The notes under the pieces were generated by a model. That model ran no database searches. It saw nothing but the letters and a program-made list of their open reading frames with translations, and had not been told where the DNA came from. A DNA stretch of 64,000 nt, taken from the NCBI GenBank assembly GCA_017515475.1, contig JAFWFS010000007.1, positions 62,001-126,000 of the forward strand. The letters are read 5' to 3'. The first letter of the stretch is position 1. Each line of letters opens with the position of its first letter. The DNA comes from Erysipelotrichaceae bacterium. Lineage in GTDB: Bacteria > Bacillota_I > Bacilli_A > Erysipelotrichales > Erysipelotrichaceae. This document shows, in pieces, positions 1-7,442 of the stretch. The translations under genes were made by a program, and so were the position numbers.

Positions 1-1831
1 TACGTTCTTCGTATGCTTCGATCAGATCGGCTATTTCGTTGTCGTGCAGTTCCGTAGAGAGGATTACAGATTCGAAACCGTTCTTTTTCAGGAATTCGTA
101 GGTGTGTGAATTGCAGCAGTTCAGCGTATAATAGGCAATCTTGCGTTCTGCATCACAGAACAGCCCGCCCCATTCGCAGATAACCGCCTTATCCGTATCC
201 GGATATAAAGATCCGCGGTTTACGACCGGATATACCGTATATTCATTCTCGTCCGAATAAAGAAAACCGTCTTTTTCTATCAGATCCCGGAAAGAGATTT
301 CATCAGCCAATGGTCTGGTTTTGTAAGATGGAAGTACACCCTTGTGTCTGAAGCTGTTCAGTCTATGCAGGTTCAAGCTTTCAATCGCATCCCTTCTGAT
401 CTGATTCAGTTCCTTGACCGGCAAAAAGGCATCTTCCGTTTCTGCGGTGAATTCTTTCAGGCAATAGACCGTATCATTCAGTCTGTCGAACTGTTTCCTG
501 ATGTTTTCTTCGTTTAGAGGCAGTTTTTGGGCTTTCTGAGCGATGATAGAACTCTGATAAGTATATTCCTCATCCGGATATTTCATCTGCACAGTGACTT
601 CTTTATCAGGCAGAATGACCGCATGTATACACAGAGGAATTCTTTTTTCTTCTCTTTCCGTGACTTCTTTTTCCAGAAGATAGTCGTAAGTCTTATAGAC
701 CTTTCCTCTTAATCTATCTTCACAGCGGATGCTGACGACGTCTCCCTTATCCGCATGGCTTACCAGCAGATCGTTCTTGTATAGCATGTTTACGATGCAC
801 CCGAAATCATTGATCCGGATACCGTCGAACTGATTCAGCGGTCTGCTTAAACGGATATATACCGATCCGTTTTTGCAGTTTACCGTTTCCCCTATTTCTA
901 TGCCAAGATGGTTCGGCGTTTTCTGACCGAAAAGATCTTCTTTTCCATGAAGCAGATCGCTGGTAAAGTTGCGGTTAAAAAGGACTTTCAGATTATCGAT
1001 ATCATCCTGCGAAGGAACGTATTCTCTGTTTTCATAAAAGGAATCTATCGCTTTGCGGTAAACGGATGTCACATAACCGACATAGGCCGGAGATTTCATT
1101 CTTCCTTCGATCTTAAAGGAAGAAACGCCTGCTTCGATCAGCTTCGGAATATCATCAATAAGCATCATGTCTTTCGGCGAAAGAAGATAATCTGTATCGG
1201 TCCTGATCCTGTTGCCGTTTGGATCCTTCAAGGCATATTTGAGGCGGCAGCACTGAGCGCACATCCCCTTGTTGGCAGAGCGGTTCTTGGTAGCGGAAGA
1301 CATCAGACACTGTCCGGAATAGGAAACACAGATGGCGCCATGGACGAATGTTTCTATTTCTATTCCCTGTCTGCAGGCTTGCCTGATAAAATCCAGATCC
1401 GATTCTCTTGCGATGACGACTCTGCTGAAACCGAGTTTCTTCGCAGTCTGTATTCCGACTATGTTGTGAATATGCATCTGGGTAGAACAGTGCAGTTCAA
1501 AGTCCGGAAAACGTTGCTTGATGACATCGTAAAGACCAAGGTCCTGTACCAGCAGAGCATCGACATTGCTGCTGTAGCAGTATTCCGCTTCTTTAATGGC
1601 GTTGGAAAACTCTTTTTCCGTAAGCAATGTATTTAATGTAACAAAAACGCGTACATTCCTTAAATGCGCATATTCTATCGCTTTTTTCAGTTCGTCATGG
1701 TCGAAATTGCCCGCAAAAGCTCTTGCCGAGAAATTCTTTCCGCCAAGATAGACGGCATCGGCGCCGTTGCTGATCGCGGCCTTAAGGCATTCGAAGTTGC
1801 CTGCCGGAGCAAGCAATTCAGCTTTTTTCAT
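1..1831 (-). CDS. Peptidase U32 family protein, RlhA/YhbU-like (3' end cut by window edge)
   Basis: At least 610 residues are visible and the C-terminus lies beyond base 1. The start is ATG at 1831 (MKKAELLAPAGN), the typical opening of U32 proteins. The U32 signature is clear around residues 165-205: HGAICVSYSGQC, then SATKNRSANKG and MCAQCCR, whose cysteines are the probable Fe-S ligands. The long region after residue 320 fits the extended RlhA-type members with a C-terminal DUF3656-like part rather than the short TrhP/YrrN-YrrO type. Known family members hydroxylate 23S rRNA or wobble uridine of tRNA, using prephenate; I infer an RNA-hydroxylation role rather than proteolysis. The start lies inside the end of the serine dehydratase gene (14-nt overlap), so translation is probably coupled. 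Confidence 0.85.
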   Translation of the reverse strand, partial: MKKAELLAPAGNFECLKAAISNGADAVYLGGKNFSARAFAGNFDHDELKKAIEYAHLRNVRVFVTLNTLLTEKEFSNAIKEAEYCYSSNVDALLVQDLGLYDVIKQRFPDFELHCSTQMHIHNIVGIQTAKKLGFSRVVIARESDLDFIRQACRQGIEIETFVHGAICVSYSGQCLMSSATKNRSANKGMCAQCCRLKYALKDPNGNRIRTDTDYLLSPKDMMLIDDIPKLIEAGVSSFKIEGRMKSPAYVGYVTSVYRKAIDSFYENREYVPSQDDIDNLKVLFNRNFTSDLLHGKEDLFGQKTPNHLGIEIGETVNCKNGSVYIRLSRPLNQFDGIRINDFGCIVNMLYKNDLLVSHADKGDVVSIRCEDRLRGKVYKTYDYLLEKEVTEREEKRIPLCIHAVILPDKEVTVQMKYPDEEYTYQSSIIAQKAQKLPLNEENIRKQFDRLNDTVYCLKEFTAETEDAFLPVKELNQIRRDAIESLNLHRLNSFRHKGVLPSYKTRPLADEISFRDLIEKDGFLYSDENEYTVYPVVNRGSLYPDTDKAVICEWGGLFCDAERKIAYYTLNCCNSHTYEFLKKNGFESVILSTELHDNEIADLIEAYEER

Positions 1832-2996
1832 TCTTGTACTCCAGAGAAAGACCTCCCAGCGAGGTTTCCCGTAATTCTATGGCAAGTTTCTTGCCGGTAT
1901 AGTTCATCGTCTGCACGACGGTATCGAAACTGATCAGATTTTCTTTGACCTGATAGAGCTGTTTGGCCAGATAGGCACAGTCGAAGGCTTTCAGAACACT
2001 GATGGCGTTTCTTTCAATACACGGTATGATGACATAACCCAGGACTGGATCGCATGTCAGACCCAGGAAGTGTTCAATGCCCATTTCGGCAGCGTATTCG
2101 ATGGTTTTCAGCTTTTCATGGTTGTAATAGGAAATTGCAGCGGCAGCCATGGAACAGGCGGCGCCAATTTCCGCCTGACATCCTCCGGTCGAACCGGCGA
2201 TCGAGGCGTTGGTTTTGATGCAGTTTCCGAAAATTCCGGCTATTGCGAGCATGTCGCAAAGCATGTCATCATCTACATTCTTGTTGAAGTGCAGGAAATA
2301 CATGAGAGAAGTCAGAATACCGCAGGCACCCAGCGTCGGAGCGGTACACATCAGGCCGCCTGCCGCATTTTCTTCGCAGGCCGCATAGGAATAGGCGGTC
2401 AGATAATCCTGATCCGTTTTGGCTTTCTGATATAGCTTTCCGGCGATTCTGTAGTAGTTCAGTTCCTGATTAAGAAGTCCGTCTCTGTTAAGACCGTTGT
2501 TGACAGTCTCGTACATGACTTTGAGGCATTCCTTGAGATGATCTTTCAGATCCGTTTCATGGGAATAGATGTATTCAATCAAAGCCGTATTCTTGTCTCT
2601 TAGCGTTTTCTTTATTTCTTCAAAGCAGTTTTCCGGATAGACTTCTCTTTGATCTCCACAGTCGTATTCTTTGATGGAAACGGCTCCTCCTCCCAAAGAA
2701 AGACCGTGCCAAAGCGGATATTCATGGTTTTCATCTCTGCCGAGGATGTTCATGACATTATCCTTGCAGTCGAAATCGTATCTGATGTCTATATTCTCCG
2801 TTTCCAGAGCTTTTTTCAGTATTTCGATTGTCCCATGCCCTTTTGCGGTAAGTGCCAGAGAACCGCCTAAAACGACCTCATAGGAGGTGCATTCCGGATA
2901 GGCGTTCCTGTAGTATCCGGCAATACGGTATGGTGCGATGGTGTGAGAGCTTGAAGGTCCGTATCCTATCTTATACAGCTGTCTTATTGCCTGCAT
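1818..2996 (-). CDS. sdaA: L-serine dehydratase, iron-sulfur dependent, single chain
   Basis: A 392-residue enzyme that deaminates L-serine to pyruvate and ammonia using a [4Fe-4S] cluster. Residues 10-20 (GYGPSSSHTIAP) are the beta-domain signature. The alpha domain follows with TAPTLGACGIL, NCIKTNASIAGSTGGCQAE, GAACSMAAA and GLTCDPVLGYVIIPC, which carry the cluster cysteines. Both domains lie in one chain, as in E. coli SdaA (about 450 residues) but shorter, and unlike the two-gene sdaAA/sdaAB of Bacillus. A Shine-Dalgarno AAGGAA lies about 5 nt before the ATG. The gene overlaps holA upstream by 26 nt and the U32 gene downstream by 14 nt. Pyruvate from serine could feed the pyruvate:ferredoxin oxidoreductase at the other end of the window. 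Confidence 0.9.
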   Translation of the reverse strand: MQAIRQLYKIGYGPSSSHTIAPYRIAGYYRNAYPECTSYEVVLGGSLALTAKGHGTIEILKKALETENIDIRYDFDCKDNVMNILGRDENHEYPLWHGLSLGGGAVSIKEYDCGDQREVYPENCFEEIKKTLRDKNTALIEYIYSHETDLKDHLKECLKVMYETVNNGLNRDGLLNQELNYYRIAGKLYQKAKTDQDYLTAYSYAACEENAAGGLMCTAPTLGACGILTSLMYFLHFNKNVDDDMLCDMLAIAGIFGNCIKTNASIAGSTGGCQAEIGAACSMAAAAISYYNHEKLKTIEYAAEMGIEHFLGLTCDPVLGYVIIPCIERNAISVLKAFDCAYLAKQLYQVKENLISFDTVVQTMNYTGKKLAIELRETSLGGLSLEYKNEKS

Positions 2997-3945
2997 GGTT
3001 TCCTTTCTTTAACAGATCCAGAATGAATAGTTCCAGATGTGCGCTGTTCGATATCGAGCTGTTGCTCTTGCATTGCATATCTAGAAGACACAAACCGTTC
3101 AGGAGTTCCATGATCTGACTGCTGTTAAGTTTCTGCAGCGACTGGAAAGCCTTGTTCAGCCGGTAATCGCTGGAATCGGTCAGTTCAGCGATCTCATGTC
3201 TTCTTTTCCCGTTCTCCTGGTAATAAGCTACCTGATAAAGGTATCTTAGCTGATTCGCAAGTAAACTGATTATGCCAAGCACGGAATCCGTTTCGCTGAG
3301 CATCTTTCTCTCGATACGGATGGTTTCAGAAACATCTTTCCGGGTCATCGCATTGATCATTTCAAAAACATCATTTTCATCGGATGCGGTACATAGTTTC
3401 AGAACGACATCGGCAGTGATCTTTTCCGGATAAAGCGTAAGCAGTTCAATGTTTCTGTTCAGAAGCGTAATGTTGCGTTTACAGATGTTTCCTAGAACCG
3501 ATACGGCATCCTGAGAGATGTCAAGATTTTCTTCTTTGACTCGGGTTTTCAGATAGGAATTGAAATTATTGTAGTCGTAGTTCTTGTAATCGATGACTTC
3601 CGCATTAGCGGATATTGTCTTGTAAGCTTTCAGGCGGGAATTGAAGTTATCGGTGAACGTATAGAAAATCAGATCGGTTTCATATAAGGGATTTGAAACA
3701 TATTCATACAGACCGCTTAATTCTTCGTCTGGGATCCTTTTTGTGAGAAAGAAAGGCTGATTAACCAGAATGACGTTTCTTGGAGAAAACAAGGAGCTGG
3801 AGCTGCACGCTTCCAGCATCTGATCGATGGTGAAATCCTTTTCGCCGCCGTCAAACCGGATGATCTGCGTATCCGGAACGGACGTGAATTCATTGATTTT
3901 CTGACGGATCAGGTACTCCTCCTGTCCTTTGAGAATGTATATCAT
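2971..3945 (-). CDS. holA: DNA polymerase III subunit delta
   Basis: A 324-residue clamp-loader delta subunit, which opens the beta sliding clamp. The opening MIYILKGQEEYLI, the N-terminal region around VNQPFFLT and the C-terminal helical part with ELFILDLLKKG are typical of HolA. The family usually has 330-350 residues. Its upstream neighbour is a comEC remnant; comEC-holA is the standard Firmicutes order, so the locus is ancestral. The start ATG at 3945 has no Shine-Dalgarno. Instead an extended -10 element (TGTTATAAT) ends 7 nt before it, suggesting a leaderless transcript. Confidence 0.9.
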   Translation of the reverse strand: MIYILKGQEEYLIRQKINEFTSVPDTQIIRFDGGEKDFTIDQMLEACSSSSLFSPRNVILVNQPFFLTKRIPDEELSGLYEYVSNPLYETDLIFYTFTDNFNSRLKAYKTISANAEVIDYKNYDYNNFNSYLKTRVKEENLDISQDAVSVLGNICKRNITLLNRNIELLTLYPEKITADVVLKLCTASDENDVFEMINAMTRKDVSETIRIERKMLSETDSVLGIISLLANQLRYLYQVAYYQENGKRRHEIAELTDSSDYRLNKAFQSLQKLNSSQIMELLNGLCLLDMQCKSNSSISNSAHLELFILDLLKKGNHAGNKTAV

Positions 3946-4500
3946 CTAACTAATTATAACAAATTCGCCTTTTCCCGTAGTAATAAAGTCCAGAAAGCGG
4001 CTGAATGAGAAAGTGATGGTCCCATCGTCTTTTGTTACGTAGTACTTTACCTTGTAGTCGTCAAGTATGGACAGGACAATATTGTGAGGATGTCCGTATC
4101 TGCCGGAAGTGGAAATGATCGCGAAACGGGTCAGTATCGAAGAGATGAAGTAACGGCTGCTTGAAGTATAGGAACCGTGATGAGCCACCTTGAGGATATC
4201 GATTTTCATCGGGCCGTAACGGTACAAGAGTTCTTTCTCCATGTCTGAAGAAATATCCCCGGTAAACAGAAACGAGACAGAACCGATCCTGGCGGAATAA
4301 ACAAGAGACGAATCGCTGTCGTTATCCGAACCGCAAAGATCATAGTATTTCAGAAATACTTCCTTTTTCTGATAAAGAAACGTCCTATCCGATTCAGTGA
4401 ATACGAACGGATGCTTATCTTTCCGGATATCATTCAGATAAGCGAACAGAAAGCAAATGGAAATAATACGAAAAATGGCAATCAGAAACAGTTTTTTCAT
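3946..4500 (-). pseudogene. comEC remnant: C-terminal half of the metallo-beta-lactamase domain only
   Basis: An open frame of 184 residues. From about residue 65 on it matches the end of ComEC, the DNA-uptake channel: SLVYSARIGSVSFLFTGDIS, a DILKVAHHGS motif, then GRYGHPHN and a C-terminal DGTITFSF strand. The competence membrane domain (8 or more helices) and the first half of the hydrolase domain, including the HxHxDH metal motif, are absent; only one hydrophobic segment (residues 3-20) precedes. ComEC normally has 700 or more residues. The gene sits directly upstream of holA, the usual comEC position, so this looks like decay in place by internal deletion. The start codon lies directly after a terminator hairpin and the only GGAGG is inside that hairpin, too far from ATG. 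A repurposed small secreted protein cannot be excluded. Confidence 0.7.
3953..3961 (-). promoter_or_regulatory. Extended -10 promoter element of holA, leaderless candidate
   Basis: Read on the minus strand the sequence is TGTTATAAT followed by TAGTTAG and the ATG of holA, so the predicted transcription start falls on or next to the A of ATG. The -10 lies within the last codons of the comEC remnant. No convincing -35 is present, as expected for an extended -10. Confidence 0.5.
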
Positions 4501-4528
4501 AAAAAAATGAGCAGGACCTCCTACTCAT
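4501..4528 (-). terminator. Rho-independent terminator behind greA
   Basis: On the minus strand a nine-pair stem ATGAGTAGG / CCTGCTCAT with loop AGGT is followed by seven T. It lies between the greA stop and the ATG of the comEC remnant. Confidence 0.75.
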
Positions 4529-4552
4529 TATTCACGTAATTTTAACTGATTC

Positions 4553-5017
4553 CTAACTGATTTTTAAGATCTTAACATCGTATGGCTGATCTACGGATAC
4601 CTGACAGACGTCATTCACTCTTCTGTCCATGATCGCTTCAGCCAACGGTGTAACGTTAGACAGCAGACCGTTAAGCGGATCGGCTTCTACAGAACCGACG
4701 ATCTTGTATTCGACTTCCATTCCGGTATCAAGTTCTTTAATCAGCACGGTAGAACCGATACGGACATAGTTAGTCCTTCTCTTATCGGAAATAATCTCGG
4801 CGTTCTTGATCTGGTGTTCCAGTTCCTTGATTCTGGACTCCACCTTGGCCTGATGATCTCTTGCCGCATCGTAATCGGCATTCTCGGAAAGGTCACCCAG
4901 TGCTCTGGCTGCCTTGAGTTCTTCAATGACTTCTTCTCTTGTTACATGTATCAGCGTATCAAGCTCTTTTTTAAGGTCGTTAAGACCTTCTTCGGTTACA
5001 TAAAATTTCTCTTCCAT
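4553..5017 (-). CDS. greA: Transcription elongation factor GreA
   Basis: A 154-residue factor that rescues backtracked RNA polymerase by stimulating cleavage of the nascent RNA. The N-terminal coiled coil carries the acidic tip motif (GDLSENADYDAARDHQA, around residues 41-57), and the C-terminal FKBP-like domain shows the usual IGSTV and VGSVEADPLNG stretches. Length is normal for the family. A strong GGAGG lies just before ATG. It follows udk with a 19-nt gap, the Firmicutes udk-greA order, and ends at a terminator. Confidence 0.95.
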   Translation of the reverse strand: MEEKFYVTEEGLNDLKKELDTLIHVTREEVIEELKAARALGDLSENADYDAARDHQAKVESRIKELEHQIKNAEIISDKRRTNYVRIGSTVLIKELDTGMEVEYKIVGSVEADPLNGLLSNVTPLAEAIMDRRVNDVCQVSVDQPYDVKILKIS

Positions 5018-5035
5018 ACTTCCTCCGGCTTATGA

Positions 5036-5674
5036 TTATATCATTTTCTCGTTGAATATACTATTGATTTTCGTTTTCAGCAGATCGATGGCGACCGTAT
5101 TGCTTTTGCCTTGCGGAATGATGATGTCGGCATACTGTTTCGTCGGTTCCAGAAACTGGTCGTGCATCGGCTTAACGGTCGTCAGATACTGTTCCGTGAT
5201 GTTCTCGACTGTTCTGGCTCTTTCAATGACGTCTCTTTGCAGTCTGCGGATAAAACGCACATCTGCCGGAGTATCGACGAAGATCTTGATGTCTTCAAGA
5301 TCCCTGATTTCTTTGTTGTATAAAGCAAAAAGCCCTTCAATGATCAGAACATCGGCAGGATGAACAATTTCCGTTTTATCGGAACGGTTATGAACGGTAT
5401 AGTCGTATGTCGGCTTCTCGATACTTTCGCCGTTGATCAGTTTCTTGATGTGTTCGGTCATCAGATCAAAGTCAAAGGCAAGCGGATGATCGTAGTTGGT
5501 CTTGACCCTTTCTTCCATCGGCAGATCGGTCTGGTCCTTGTAGTAGTCGTCTTCCTTGATGATGTTGATGGATTTGGTATACCTGAATTCCTCGATTAGG
5601 ATATTGGCGATCGAAGACTTTCCGGAACAGGTACCTCCGGCAATGCCGATAACAACTGGTTTCGTTCTGCTCAT
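5036..5674 (-). CDS. udk: Uridine kinase
   Basis: A 212-residue kinase that phosphorylates uridine and cytidine to UMP and CMP (pyrimidine salvage). The P-loop GIAGGTCSGKSS lies at about residues 10-21, followed by the nucleoside-binding DDYYKDQTDLPMEER and the YDHPLAFD region; IIEGLFALY is the lid-adjacent Walker B-like strand. I place the start at ATG 5674 (MSRTKPVV) because AAGGAG lies 6 nt upstream; an earlier in-frame ATG at 5698 overlaps mltG and has no ribosome site. It is 10 nt behind mltG and ahead of greA. Confidence 0.93.
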   Translation of the reverse strand: MSRTKPVVIGIAGGTCSGKSSIANILIEEFRYTKSINIIKEDDYYKDQTDLPMEERVKTNYDHPLAFDFDLMTEHIKKLINGESIEKPTYDYTVHNRSDKTEIVHPADVLIIEGLFALYNKEIRDLEDIKIFVDTPADVRFIRRLQRDVIERARTVENITEQYLTTVKPMHDQFLEPTKQYADIIIPQGKSNTVAIDLLKTKINSIFNEKMI

Positions 5675-5684
5675 ATAAATCTCC

Positions 5685-6833
5685 TTAATATGGTTCACAC
5701 GCTAGCATGTATCTTTCAACATTGTACTGGTGTTCAGACTCCGTTCTGGCGAATACAGTACCGCCATCGCACCAGTTTGCGCAGAAGAAATAGTATCCAT
5801 CCGACGTATCAGGATGCAGTGCGGCCCTGATGGATGTTTCATTTGCACAGCATATCGGTCCAGGAGGCAGTCCCTGAATCGTATATGTATTGTACGGATC
5901 CCACTGATGCGTATATCTGGTTTCATCGCCGTGTTCATGGCATTCTTCTTTGGTAAGATCAAACGCATAACAAGCCGTAACCGTTGAGCTAAGCGGTATG
6001 TAGTCCTCCATTCTGTTAACGAATACGCCGGATACGAGCGGAGCATCATCTACGTTTCCTGTTTCCCACTGAACAATGGATGCCAGAGTGAACACTTCGT
6101 GGACAGAGAAATCGGAAGCGGCAAAATCAGCTTCGTACTTCTCGTAAATCTCGAGCGTCCTGTCCAGGAATTTTCTGGTGATCTCATCGCAGTTGGTAAA
6201 CTCGAAGAATTCATAAGTATCAGGGAAAAGATAGCCTTCCAGATAGTATTTTATGTTTTCCCCAAAAATATCTTCCGTCAGGAATGGATATTCATTCATG
6301 TAGGAACGCACGGTTTCTTCGTTGTTCCAGTATTCCAAAAGCTCTTCTTCCTTTACGGTCGTATTTTCACCGATCTTTCTGGCAAAAGAACGGATAAAGT
6401 CTCCTTCATCGAAAGACAGTGTAACTGTATCCTGATGGGCATTCTTTGGATTCGCCAGGAAAGCCATCAGTTCATCCAGCGTGATGTCATGCGTACTTCC
6501 GTTTTCATCAGTGATCTGATGCGGAATCTCGAAATAGCCAGCGGAAAAAGAGTATCCCGATATGATCCGGTTATAATAGTAGACGATATCTGCATCCTTG
6601 ATGATCTTCATGGCTTCAAGCTTCTCCAAAGTGGACTTGCCGTAAGCTCCTTCATCCACGACAAAAGCAGTCGTTTCGCATCCTGTAGAACCGTCTTCGC
6701 AGATCTGGCCTTTCAGGAAAGCCTTTGTCGGTTTTAAGGCCGATTTAATATATATAAGAACTCCGGCAAAGATCCCGATCAAAAGAAACAGGATCACCAG
6801 AATACTGATAACGATCTTAGTTCTCTTCTTCAT
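5685..6833 (-). CDS. mltG: Endolytic murein transglycosylase MltG (YceG-like)
   Basis: A 382-residue membrane-anchored enzyme that cuts nascent glycan strands next to the cell-wall synthesis complex. After a basic start (MKKRTK) there is one transmembrane helix at about residues 7-30, then the YceG domain. Family hallmarks seen are the catalytic-glutamate segment LASIVQWETG, followed by VSGVFVNRM, and the PYNTYTIQGLPPGPI motif near the C-terminus. I choose ATG 6833 (GAGGTGG 8-9 nt upstream) over the in-frame ATG at 6851, which overlaps the DUF1292 gene further. It overlaps that gene by 17 nt, as in the standard Firmicutes cluster. Confidence 0.92.
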   Translation of the reverse strand: MKKRTKIVISILVILFLLIGIFAGVLIYIKSALKPTKAFLKGQICEDGSTGCETTAFVVDEGAYGKSTLEKLEAMKIIKDADIVYYYNRIISGYSFSAGYFEIPHQITDENGSTHDITLDELMAFLANPKNAHQDTVTLSFDEGDFIRSFARKIGENTTVKEEELLEYWNNEETVRSYMNEYPFLTEDIFGENIKYYLEGYLFPDTYEFFEFTNCDEITRKFLDRTLEIYEKYEADFAASDFSVHEVFTLASIVQWETGNVDDAPLVSGVFVNRMEDYIPLSSTVTACYAFDLTKEECHEHGDETRYTHQWDPYNTYTIQGLPPGPICCANETSIRAALHPDTSDGYYFFCANWCDGGTVFARTESEHQYNVERYMLACEPY

Positions 6834-7050
6834 AAGCGGATACCACCTCATCGATCATCTGCATCTCTTCTTCATCCTCTACAGGATAAAGATTTCCTTC
6901 ATCGTCATAGATCAGAGGATAAAGCTCATCTTCCTTCCCTTCCTCGTATACTACTACATACTGTTTATCGTTGGCATCAAAAGTCATGTAGATTTTCATC
7001 TCCACTTCTTTGCCGTTTTCATCGGTAATAAAAATACTGTTTTCTTTCAT
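6817..7050 (-). CDS. DUF1292 domain protein (YrzB-like)
   Basis: A 77-residue, very acidic protein of the DUF1292 family, function unknown. It opens with a beta-rich stretch (FITDENGKEVEMKI) and contains the typical YVVVYEEG and LYPLIYDDEGNLYPVEDEEE runs. Its position between ireB and mltG is the conserved one in Firmicutes, where a ruvX gene normally sits just upstream; none is present here. No strong Shine-Dalgarno is visible. Confidence 0.88.
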   Translation of the reverse strand: MKENSIFITDENGKEVEMKIYMTFDANDKQYVVVYEEGKEDELYPLIYDDEGNLYPVEDEEEMQMIDEVVSAYEEEN

Positions 7051-7074
7051 AATGATTGCTTTCTTTCGGTTAAC

Positions 7075-7107
7075 GAAACAGACTCTCCGGTTAGGGAGAG
7101 CTGTTTC
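7075..7107. repeat. Inverted repeat between ireB and the DUF1292 gene
   Basis: GAAACAG-A-CTCTCC, a six-base loop, then GGAGAG-CTGTTTC gives a 13-pair imperfect hairpin in the 89-nt gap. Neither strand has a good T-run behind it, so it may be a processing or attenuation hairpin, or a weak terminator, rather than a strong intrinsic terminator. Confidence 0.5.
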
Positions 7108-7139
7108 AACAGTTATTCGTTTTAATCAGAAGCGATTCC

Positions 7140-7403
7140 TCATGATTCCTTGCTTTCAAGATAATATCTCACAAGTTCTTCGATGATCTCGTAGCGTTCA
7201 ACCTGCTGGATATTATTACGTGCGTTTTTATGTGAGGAAATATAGGCGGGGTCATTGCTCATCAGATAACCCGAGATCTGATTTACGGCATTGTAACCTC
7301 TTTCTTCAAGAGCTTCGGAAACTTCTTTTAATAGCTGTTTCATGTTCTCTCTTCTGATCTCTTCAGAAGTAAACAGCATTGTTCTTGACATATTAGAAGC
7401 CAT
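7140..7403 (-). CDS. ireB: IreB family regulatory phosphoprotein (DUF965, YrzL)
   Basis: An 87-residue protein. In Enterococcus, IreB is a substrate of the PASTA-domain Ser/Thr kinase and a negative regulator of cephalosporin resistance. The N-terminal SRTMLFTSEE carries the threonines expected to be phosphorylated, and the rest (LLKEVSEALEERGYNAVNQI, GYLMSNDPAYI, ARNNIQ) matches the family over its full length. AAGGAGG lies 8 nt before the ATG, and a TATAAT (7423-7428) upstream gives it its own promoter besides read-through from alaS, 39 nt away. Confidence 0.92.
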   Translation of the reverse strand: MASNMSRTMLFTSEEIRRENMKQLLKEVSEALEERGYNAVNQISGYLMSNDPAYISSHKNARNNIQQVERYEIIEELVRYYLESKES

Positions 7404-7422
7404 ATTCTACCTCCTTTTCCTC

Positions 7423-7428
7423 ATTATA
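7423..7428 (-). promoter_or_regulatory. -10 box ahead of ireB
   Basis: TATAAT on the minus strand, between the alaS stop and the ireB ribosome site. The -35 region is weak, so only the -10 is supported. Confidence 0.4.
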
Positions 7429-7442
7429 CACTATATCGGTAC

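Noticed and set aside
908-1636. Long plus-strand open frame of 242 codons
   Set aside because: It is antisense to the U32 peptidase gene, whose frame has clear family motifs; the plus frame has no recognisable protein features.
6099-6737. Plus-strand open frame of 212 codons
   Set aside because: It lies entirely antisense to mltG, which is well supported; no ribosome site or family resemblance.
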